Assembly: GCA_013349295.1 (NCBI GenBank)
Contig: DUZW01000002.1
Span: forward strand, 1 to 64,000
Length of the DNA: 64,000 nt
Direction of reading: 5' to 3'
Source: Deltaproteobacteria bacterium
Lineage (GTDB): Bacteria > Desulfobacterota > Desulfobulbia > Desulfobulbales > Desulfurivibrionaceae
The notes beneath the pieces were generated by a model that was not told the DNA's origin, searched no databases, and saw only the letters and a list, made by a program, of their open reading frames with translations. Positions 57,122-64,000 of this stretch are shown in pieces (position 1 is the stretch's first letter; each line of letters starts with the position of its first letter). The translations under genes and the position numbers were made by a program.

Positions 57122-58693
57122 ATGGATATCCACAGCGAAAAGATACTGATTCTTGATTTCGGCTCCCAGTACACCCAGCTCATTGCCCGCAGGGTACGGG
57201 AGGCCGGGGTGTATTGCGAACTTTATCCCTGGGACATGACCTCCGAGGAAATCCGGGCTTTTGGTCCCAAGGGGATTATCCTCTCGGGCGGGCCCCAGTC
57301 GGTGCATGAAGCCAAGACCCCTCGCGCCGCCGAAGCGGTTTTCACCTTGGGAGTGCCGGTGCTCGGCATCTGTTACGGCATGCAGACCATGGCCGCCCAG
57401 TTGGGTGGAGAGGTTGAAGCAGCGAGCCACCGCGAATACGGCTATGCCCAAGTGCGGGCCCGCCACCATTCCCGGCTGCTTCGGGATATCGAGGATCATA
57501 CCAGTCCCGAGGGCTACGGGCTGCTCGATGTCTGGATGAGCCACGGCGACAGGGTAAACCGGCTACCCGAAGGGTTTCAGGCTATCTGCGAGAGCGATAA
57601 TGCCCCGCTGGCCGGGATGGGCGACGAGAGCCGTAACTTCTACGGGCTCCAGTTTCACCCGGAAGTGACCCATACCCGCCAGGGCCAGCGCATCATCGAA
57701 CGCTTTGTCCACGAGATCTGCGGTTGCGGTCGCCTCTGGACACCGAGCAATATCATCGACAATGCCATCAAGCAGATCCGTGCCCAGGTCGGCAAAGACG
57801 AGGTGCTGCTGGGACTTTCCGGCGGGGTGGATTCCTCGGTGGTCGCGGCCATGCTGCATCGGGCCATCGGCACCCAGCTCACCTGTGTCTTCGTGGACAA
57901 CGGCCTGTTACGGTTGCATGAAGGCGATCAGGTCATGACCACCTTTGCCCGGCACATGGGAGTCAAAGTGCTGCGGGTAGATGCGGAGCAACGCTTTCTC
58001 GACGGGCTCAAGGGCGTGGAAGACCCGGAGCTGAAACGCAAAGTCATAGGCAACACCTTTATCGAGGTTTTCGAGGAAGAGGCAGCGAAACTCGCCAATG
58101 CCAAGTGGCTGGCCCAGGGCACCATTTACCCGGATGTCATTGAGTCGGCCGGAGCCAAAAGCGGCAAAGCCAAGGTAATCAAGAGCCACCACAACGTGGG
58201 TGGGCTGCCGGAGCACATGAAGCTTGGTTTGGTCGAGCCCCTGCGCGAATTGTTCAAGGACGAGGTTCGCACCATCGGGGTCGAACTTGGGTTACCCTAT
58301 GAGATGGTCTACCGGCATCCCTTCCCAGGTCCGGGTCTCGGTGTGCGCATTCTGGGCGAGGTACGCAAGGACTTCGCCGACACCCTGCGTCTGGCTGATG
58401 AAATCTTCATCGAGGAGCTCCGCAAGAATGAGCTCTACGATAAGGTCTCTCAAGCCTTCACCGTATTCCTCCCGGTGAAATCGGTGGGCGTGGTCGGCGA
58501 CAACCGTCAATACGCCCATGTGGTGGCATTACGGGCCGTGGAGACCGTGGATTTCATGACTGCGCGCTGGGCGCATCTCCCCTACGATTTTCTCGACCAT
58601 GTCTCCAGGCGGATAGTCAACGAGGTCCGGGGCATCTCCCGAGTGGTCTACGATGTGACCGGGAAACCGCCGGGAACCATCGAATGGGAATAG
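57122..58693 (+). CDS. guaA: GMP synthase (glutamine-hydrolysing)
   Basis: 523 residues. N-terminal class I glutamine amidotransferase ([11 protein letters not shown], catalytic Cys in GICYGMQ), ATP pyrophosphatase P-loop (LSGGVDSSV) and C-terminal dimerisation domain ending [11 protein letters not shown] 57122 has AAAGGTG upstream; a GTG nine nt earlier is in frame. Together with guaB it completes IMP to GMP. Confidence 0.96.
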   Translation: MDIHSEKILILDFGSQYTQLIARRVREAGVYCELYPWDMTSEEIRAFGPKGIILSGGPQSVHEAKTPRAAEAVFTLGVPVLGICYGMQTMAAQLGGEVEAASHREYGYAQVRARHHSRLLRDIEDHTSPEGYGLLDVWMSHGDRVNRLPEGFQAICESDNAPLAGMGDESRNFYGLQFHPEVTHTRQGQRIIERFVHEICGCGRLWTPSNIIDNAIKQIRAQVGKDEVLLGLSGGVDSSVVAAMLHRAIGTQLTCVFVDNGLLRLHEGDQVMTTFARHMGVKVLRVDAEQRFLDGLKGVEDPELKRKVIGNTFIEVFEEEAAKLANAKWLAQGTIYPDVIESAGAKSGKAKVIKSHHNVGGLPEHMKLGLVEPLRELFKDEVRTIGVELGLPYEMVYRHPFPGPGLGVRILGEVRKDFADTLRLADEIFIEELRKNELYDKVSQAFTVFLPVKSVGVVGDNRQYAHVVALRAVETVDFMTARWAHLPYDFLDHVSRRIVNEVRGISRVVYDVTGKPPGTIEWE

Positions 58694-58807
58694 CCCGCTT
58701 TTGTCGCTTTGCCACGCCGATTTTTTTGTGATACCATGAACGCACAGATGCTTTTTTGCTGGTAACCAGATGGTTGCCGACAAATCTCTACGAAAAAAGG
58801 GGCTGCC

Positions 58808-60067
58808 GTGAAGGGTGGAGAAAAAGAGTTGCGGGATCTGGAGCTGGCCAACCGGCTCTTAAATAGTTTTTCCAAAATTTCCGGGGTGATCAATACCAGG
58901 GGTCTTGATTATCATGCACGGCTGGGCCGGATTCTCGAAGTTATCTTGGAGTATCTGGGGGTGGAGCAAGGATCCCTCATGGTGCTTGAACGGAAGAAAT
59001 ATCTGGTGGTCCAAGCGGCAAGCCGGGGCGAGATTATCGGCCACGAGCAGACCATTGACGATGACCGGTCCGTGGCCTCGTGGGTGGCCAAGAATCAGGA
59101 GCCTCTCTTTATCAAGGACATCTGCAAGGACGACCGCTTTGGCGGACAATGCCGGAGCAGCTACAAAAAAAATTCCCTGCTCTCCATGCCGATCCTCCAT
59201 AAGGGCAAGGTGCTTGGGGTAATCAACGTGACCGACAAGATCGGGGATAGGGATCTGCTCAAGGAGGACATCACCCGTCTTTTTGACTTCAGCAGTATCA
59301 TCCTCTCCCTGCTTGTCCAGGAAAACCTGCAACAGGATCTCCGGCGCCGGCAGCGCACCCTCAAGGCCCGGAACCAGGAGCTGCGACATCAGGAGACCTT
59401 GCGTGCCGAACTCTCCAGCATGCTCGTCCATGACCTCAAGGGACCGCTTTCCGAAGTGGTGGCCAATCTCGATATCCTCTCCTACACCGTTTCCGAGGAA
59501 AACCGCGAATTTTTAGAGTCGGCCCAGATGGGATGCGATCGGGCGGTACGCATGGTCTCAAACCTGGTGAGCATCGGCAAGATCGAAGACGGCAAGCTCA
59601 CGCCCATTAAAGAGGTTGTCGCGCCCGGCCCCATGCTCTCCGAATGCCTGAGCAGCATCAAGGGCATGGCTAAAATCAAGGGAGTTGAGCTTATTCTTGA
59701 GACGGAGGCGGAGCTGCCGCAGATTTCCTTGGATCGGATCCTTATCCTGCGGGTGTTGCAGAACCTGCTCACCAATGCTCTGGGGTATTGCGCGGGCAAC
59801 ACCACGATCCGTTTCGGATGCAGGCTGGTGCCCGGCAAAAAGCAGCTGGAATTTTATGTGCAGGATCAAGGCCCCGGAATCCCCGCCGAAAAACATCGCA
59901 CCATTTTTGAGAAATACGCCAGAATTTCCGACAAGCAGGATTCTTTGGTGGGCAGCGGTCTCGGCCTCTATTTTTGCCGTCTGGCCGTGGAGATTCACCG
60001 GGGCCGGATCTTCGTCGAGAGCAAACCAGGGCAAGGTTCTCGATTTTATTTTATATTGCCCCTGTAA
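58808..60067 (+). CDS. GAF-domain sensor histidine kinase
   Basis: A 419-residue cytoplasmic kinase without membrane segments. GAF domain (about 40-175; QGSLMVLERKKYLVVQA), coiled coil (175-205), HisKA with H208 in LVHDLKGPL, and an ATPase domain with DQGPGIP and GSGLGLYF. Starts with GTG 58808 after AAAAGGGG. First gene of a three-gene cassette; its likely target is the CheY-TPR 40 nt downstream. Confidence 0.9.
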   Translation: MKGGEKELRDLELANRLLNSFSKISGVINTRGLDYHARLGRILEVILEYLGVEQGSLMVLERKKYLVVQAASRGEIIGHEQTIDDDRSVASWVAKNQEPLFIKDICKDDRFGGQCRSSYKKNSLLSMPILHKGKVLGVINVTDKIGDRDLLKEDITRLFDFSSIILSLLVQENLQQDLRRRQRTLKARNQELRHQETLRAELSSMLVHDLKGPLSEVVANLDILSYTVSEENREFLESAQMGCDRAVRMVSNLVSIGKIEDGKLTPIKEVVAPGPMLSECLSSIKGMAKIKGVELILETEAELPQISLDRILILRVLQNLLTNALGYCAGNTTIRFGCRLVPGKKQLEFYVQDQGPGIPAEKHRTIFEKYARISDKQDSLVGSGLGLYFCRLAVEIHRGRIFVESKPGQGSRFYFILPL

Positions 60068-60107
60068 CACAGAGCTGACAGCGAGCAGCAAAAGGAAGAA
60101 AAGCCGG

Positions 60108-61271
60108 ATGAAGGTCAAAGCGCCAAAAGATATGATTTTTCTGGTCGTGGACGATATCGACAACATGCGCCGGTCCGTCAAGGCCATGCTGAAGTTGGTC
60201 CATTTCGGCAAGGAATTTTACGAGGCGGCCAATGGCCGGGATGCCTGGAAACTTTTGCAGGATGAGAATATCGTCATCGACTTTATCATCTGTGATTACA
60301 ACATGCCTTACATGTCGGGGACCGAGCTGCTGGGCCTGATCCGAGCCACCAAGAAATGGCGTGATATCCCCTTTCTCATGGTCACGGCGGAAGCCAATAT
60401 GGATATTGTCGCGGAAGCGGCCGAGCATGATGTTGACGCTTACATGACCAAGCCTTTTGTCACCGCGACCCTGGAGCAAAAGGTCATTGAGCTGCTGGGA
60501 CAGATCAATAATCCATCGCCATTTAATCAACTGTTGCTTCAAGCGCGCACCCTTGAAGAAAAGGGCGATCTTGAGGGCGCCATTGGTGCGGCCACGGAGG
60601 CGGCCAAGCTTAATGACCGCTCCTCAAAGCCCTACCGCGAGTTGGGACGGCTCTTCGGCAAAAAAGGGGATCTGAAAAAGGCTCAGCTCTGTTTTGAAAA
60701 GGCCGTGGAGATCAATCGACTCGATGTCAGCTCCTACCATGCCCTGGGCCAGATTTACTACCATCAGGGCAAGATGGAAATGGCCATGGAAAACTTCAAC
60801 CGGGCCATGGAGATCAGCCCCAGGCATGCGGATCGGGCCATGAATTTTGCCAAGCTCCTCATCAAGAAGAAACAGCTGCCCGAGGCGGAAAAGGTCCTGC
60901 GCTTGGTTTTGAAAACAAAGAGCAACGATATCGACTTCAAAGAGGATATTGCCGAGACCTGTAGTAACTGCGGCCTCATGGAGCTTGCAGTTAAATGTTA
61001 CCGCGAGGTGCTGAAGGCGGACCCGGAGCGCATCTATCTCAACAAAAAAATCGGTTTAGCCCTGTTTGCCCTGGGCGAAGTCAACGAAGCACTCAAGGTG
61101 CTCGAAAAGGCAGCAGAGAAAACCTCCGACGACATCGACCTTTTCATGGCCCTGGGCAACGCCTATTTTTCCATAAAACAGCTGATTCGGGCCGACCAGT
61201 GGGTTTCGAAGGTGCTCCGAATTGATCCCAGCCACAAGGAAGCTCGCGCCATCTTGGACAAATGTCTGTAA
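60108..61271 (+). CDS. CheY-like receiver with C-terminal TPR array
   Basis: 387 residues. Receiver with D63 in ICDYNMPYMSG and K in MTKPF, then about six to seven tetratricopeptide repeats (about 140-380; units such as AKLNDRSSKPYRELGRLFGK, YHALGQIYYHQGKMEMAMEN). The TPR should bind a protein partner, possibly the next gene product, when phosphorylated. AAGGAAG upstream of the start; overlaps the next gene by 10 nt. Confidence 0.9.
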   Translation: MKVKAPKDMIFLVVDDIDNMRRSVKAMLKLVHFGKEFYEAANGRDAWKLLQDENIVIDFIICDYNMPYMSGTELLGLIRATKKWRDIPFLMVTAEANMDIVAEAAEHDVDAYMTKPFVTATLEQKVIELLGQINNPSPFNQLLLQARTLEEKGDLEGAIGAATEAAKLNDRSSKPYRELGRLFGKKGDLKKAQLCFEKAVEINRLDVSSYHALGQIYYHQGKMEMAMENFNRAMEISPRHADRAMNFAKLLIKKKQLPEAEKVLRLVLKTKSNDIDFKEDIAETCSNCGLMELAVKCYREVLKADPERIYLNKKIGLALFALGEVNEALKVLEKAAEKTSDDIDLFMALGNAYFSIKQLIRADQWVSKVLRIDPSHKEARAILDKCL

Positions 61272-63415
61272 GCCGGAACCGAACGTTTTCCGACAAGGAG
61301 CAGGTTATTTCATTCATGGCAGCCGAAGTCAGTATCCTCCTTGCCATTCATGCCCTGAACTCCCAAGGGCAGAATATATTGGGAGATGCCTGGACGGATT
61401 TTCTTTTGGATCTCCAGCAGGATCTTGCCGTAAAAGGGAAAGAAAATCCTGCCAGCACGGAGGGCCTGCTGCTTTTTCATTTCATACAGCCGGATACCGC
61501 CTGTATCACCTTGCTCGAAAGCCTGGCCAGATTGAAACAGGTTTATGAGTGGAAAGAGAACGTCGGCCCTCTGCCCCTGCATATTGTTCTCCACCTTGAA
61601 AAGGAGGGCGACCCGCCCTGCCCCGTGTATGACGCCACGGCGAGCTTTTGGGATCTTCTTCAGTACGAACAGCCCTATGTGACCCGACCCTTGAAACAAC
61701 GCTGGTCCGAAGGTCAGATCGGTGAAAATTTGGTCTCCCCCTCCTTTACCGAGGCGAGCAACGGTTTATATCTTCTTTCTACGTCCATTCCGGAAATTTC
61801 GCGAGTCGAACTTTTTCCCCACCGCAGCCTTCCCCTTGCCGGGCCGTTCCCGCCCTGTTTTTATTGCGGCATGACCACCCACAAGCCGGCGATCTGTCCT
61901 GGAAAAATGCTGACCATGACCGACCAGGGGATTTCGCTGGCAGGGTATCTGCCTCTCGAAACATTAAGCGAGCTATTCGGCAAGGCTATGTCGGTTCAGG
62001 AAAAATTGGCCAACATGATGGCGAGCGGAACCACCGTATCCCAGATCCTGCAGAATCAGCTCCTCCAGGTGTATCTTGCCTATTTTGACTTGAATCTGAT
62101 CTATCAGCCCAGATTTTTGTTGAACATCGCCTTTAACAGCTCTTCCAAATGGGAGGAATTGGCCAAGCCGGACACGGTCTCGGCGGACCGTCACAGCCTC
62201 CATCTTGGCCTTGATTGTCTGCGGGTCGGCCAGCACGCCCAGGCCGAGGATCTCTTTGTCGAGGAATGCAGACGACCAAAAGGCAAGCAGTTTTATGCCA
62301 CTATCGGTCGCGCATTTGTCGCCCTGGAGCTTGAGCGGGACAACGATCTGGAACATTTTTTGGAACATGCCGCAGTCACAGCAAATTCCGACAAGGAAAA
62401 GATATACATCTCCCTGTTGCAGGCTCGATATTATGCCCTGCACGATGATCCCTGGAAGGCGGGACGCGTTCTGGATACTATTTTCAGCCTGCGCCGGGAT
62501 CTTGCCGAGGCCCTTTTCCGGCAGGCCCAGCTCATGGTGCAGGGGGATCTGCGAGAGAAAGGCATCCGGCAGCTCCGAGCCTTGATTGCCGACCGCAAAG
62601 AGCTGTTTCTTGCCGCGCTCATGGACCCACAGCTGCTTGCCGTTGCCGGGCCGATAGAAGATCTCATCGCCGTCCGATTACAGGTGCAGCGGCAGGAGGC
62701 CGAAGAAAACCTGCTTACGGCCCAGTCCGTCTGCCATGATCTACAGTCCTGGTTTCCCGGGGAGGAAGGACCGGCGGCCTCTCTGTTAGCCGATCTTGTG
62801 GGCCTTGAAAAGCAGTTTGCCCAAGGCAGTTATTACGACCTCATTGATGTGGCGCACAAGACGCAGGTGTTGTTGCGTGCCTGCTACCGCTTACAGGAAA
62901 GCACCCTTGATGCCATGCATGCCGACATCGTTCGGATGGTGGCGAGATGGGAGGGCTTTCGCCGCTACTGGCAGACCTATCCTTACCAGTCCTTCTTCGA
63001 GAATTTTCAGGAAATTCTCAAGGTGTCTCGCGAGAAACTGAGTGAAACAGAAAGACTTGCCAAGCAGAACATGCACGGTCAACTGTACCAGACTGTTCAG
63101 GAGAGGCTGACCCAGATCAAGGAGAATTGCGATACATTGAAACTGCTCTCTGCGAGGATGGCCTGGGTAAAGACCTTCTGTGACGGAGCAAAGGTGTTTG
63201 GCAAGAAATTGCTCATAACCGAGATTGTTCTGCTGGCTGGGGTGGCTTTGCTGTTTCCCGTCCTTGCTTTCTGGCTGGGCGGCAATTCCGGCGGCATGGT
63301 CGAACTGCTTACCAATGCGTGGCTGCAGAAACAGGTACTCCTCGTTGTCACTATCTTTGTCGCGCCGCTCTTCGCCTTGGCCCAGACACTCTGGCAGATG
63401 ATGGACACCGCCTGA
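61262..63415 (+). CDS. Unrecognised TPR-like membrane protein
   Basis: 717 residues, no family I can name. A Cys-containing segment C199-F-Y-C202 ... C212 could bind metal. The middle (about 310-480) has TPR-like helical repeats (LHLGLDCLRVGQHAQAEDLF, KIYISLLQARYYALHD). A coiled-coil helix bundle follows (about 510-640), then two transmembrane helices at about 655-680 and 690-714 with the C-terminus inside. It starts 10 nt inside the CheY-TPR gene, so the two proteins are probably made together and may interact. Confidence 0.75.
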   Translation: MSVSRNRTFSDKEQVISFMAAEVSILLAIHALNSQGQNILGDAWTDFLLDLQQDLAVKGKENPASTEGLLLFHFIQPDTACITLLESLARLKQVYEWKENVGPLPLHIVLHLEKEGDPPCPVYDATASFWDLLQYEQPYVTRPLKQRWSEGQIGENLVSPSFTEASNGLYLLSTSIPEISRVELFPHRSLPLAGPFPPCFYCGMTTHKPAICPGKMLTMTDQGISLAGYLPLETLSELFGKAMSVQEKLANMMASGTTVSQILQNQLLQVYLAYFDLNLIYQPRFLLNIAFNSSSKWEELAKPDTVSADRHSLHLGLDCLRVGQHAQAEDLFVEECRRPKGKQFYATIGRAFVALELERDNDLEHFLEHAAVTANSDKEKIYISLLQARYYALHDDPWKAGRVLDTIFSLRRDLAEALFRQAQLMVQGDLREKGIRQLRALIADRKELFLAALMDPQLLAVAGPIEDLIAVRLQVQRQEAEENLLTAQSVCHDLQSWFPGEEGPAASLLADLVGLEKQFAQGSYYDLIDVAHKTQVLLRACYRLQESTLDAMHADIVRMVARWEGFRRYWQTYPYQSFFENFQEILKVSREKLSETERLAKQNMHGQLYQTVQERLTQIKENCDTLKLLSARMAWVKTFCDGAKVFGKKLLITEIVLLAGVALLFPVLAFWLGGNSGGMVELLTNAWLQKQVLLVVTIFVAPLFALAQTLWQMMDTA

Positions 63416-63512
63416 TCGCTTGTCGCTAAAGCACGCTTTCAATGCCTTCCGGCCGGTTATCTGTGCAAATAAATGGCCTCCCTGATCATCACCGCGAAAA
63501 ATCCATATTTTC

Positions 63513-63962
63513 TCAGAGTAATATCAGCAAAGCGACACCACCGCCGATAACGGCAAGGTTGCCGGCTGCGGAGATGCCATGGATTTTGCGAAACCTGACA
63601 CGGGCGGGGTGATCCGCAGGGGTGTTTTCAAATGAGGCGATTTCCTTTTTGAGCGCGACTGCCTTCGGCTCAATCACGAAAGCCTGGATTGCGGTAATTG
63701 TCAACATCACTGCAAGGATGATTGCTGAAACAGTGCGGCATCTCCTTTTTGTGATTGCAAGGCAGATGAGTGCTACCAGTCCACATGCCAAGCCCCACCT
63801 GAAATATCCAGGGAAAAGCACACCAACAATCCCACCAGCCAGATCTCTGTTGAAGGACGTGAAAATGGTCGGCGTCAGGACAAAGGTAAAAAGGGATGCT
63901 CCCCCAACCCAGAAAGCAACAGCGAGACGGTACAGGACGGGCGGAATTTCTATACGGTTCAT
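63513..63962 (-). CDS. DUF4149-like (TMEM205-type) membrane protein
   Basis: 149 residues, four predicted helices (about 8-30, 52-70, 75-95, 130-149). The order and the FxxxGNxAVI-type end resemble DUF4149 proteins, whose function is unknown. Ends with a strongly hydrophobic tail. The ATG at 63962 is just inside the window's right edge. Confidence 0.7.
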   Translation of the reverse strand: MNRIEIPPVLYRLAVAFWVGGASLFTFVLTPTIFTSFNRDLAGGIVGVLFPGYFRWGLACGLVALICLAITKRRCRTVSAIILAVMLTITAIQAFVIEPKAVALKKEIASFENTPADHPARVRFRKIHGISAAGNLAVIGGGVALLILL

Positions 63963-64000
63963 GGTCTGCTCTTTTAAACCGGGAGTGTCTGCGGATTGGG

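Overview
The window looks like chromosomal DNA of an anaerobic, GC-rich Gram-negative bacterium, most likely a Desulfobacterota member near Desulfobulbales. The inference rests on gene content: a small siroheme assimilatory-type sulfite reductase, an octaheme nitrite reductase, YedF-type sulfur/selenium genes, a GatC/GatA amidotransferase, many large hybrid histidine kinases and fused SpmA/SpmB. I see no rRNA, tRNA, CRISPR array or phage module. Coding density is high on both strands. The only mobile element is one decayed IS3-family insertion sequence.

Layout. 0.3-5 kb (minus): a YfiR - CHASE8-like hybrid kinase - TonB receptor operon, probably envelope signalling. 5.4-9.4 kb (plus): SpmAB, LemA and an M48 membrane protease. 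9.4-16 kb: small sulfite reductase, RdgB, a 1159-residue hybrid kinase, a YkgJ-type metal-binding protein, and a gene-poor stretch with a small ORF that has an in-frame UGA. 16-24 kb: periplasmic carbonic anhydrase, aconitase B, an orphan ribbon-helix-helix protein whose 3' end was hit by the IS, then divergent ilvY/ilvC. 24-30.5 kb: an octaheme nitrite reductase with a Tyr-X-Cys signature, a NIT-domain chemoreceptor, and a YedF / cysteine desulfurase / rhodanese cluster. A decayed partial copy of that cluster lies on the other side of the chemoreceptor.

30.5-38 kb (minus): PilZ protein, cmk, hisC, gatA and gatC (separated by a terminator-like hairpin), an HD-GYP regulator, a deacetylase of the histone-deacetylase family and 5-formyl-THF cyclo-ligase. 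38-42 kb (plus): the most unusual gene, a 1047-residue fusion of a radical SAM domain, an ArsM-like methyltransferase and a cysteine-rich DUF5714-like domain. It overlaps a TVP38/DedA-like membrane protein by 4 nt. 42-48 kb: mutM, a small Ala/Pro/Glu-rich lipoprotein, bioF/bioB, pcnB and a nitronate-monooxygenase-like flavoprotein. 48-58.7 kb: an overlapping HAD phosphatase / Nudix / diguanylate cyclase trio, then housekeeping genes rpsA, sppA, an HU/IHF gene, a YrdC/Sua5-family gene, ppx, guaB and guaA. 58.8-63.4 kb: a three-gene signalling cassette (GAF histidine kinase, CheY-TPR, unrecognised TPR-like membrane protein). The window ends in a DUF4149-like membrane protein.

Themes: nitrite handling (octaheme reductase plus NIT chemoreceptor), sulfur/selenium trafficking, c-di-GMP signalling (PilZ, HD-GYP, GGDEF, YfiR), and several families of short intergenic repeats. 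The strongest candidates for new biology are the radical SAM/ArsM/DUF5714 fusion and the kinase/CheY-TPR/membrane-protein cassette.
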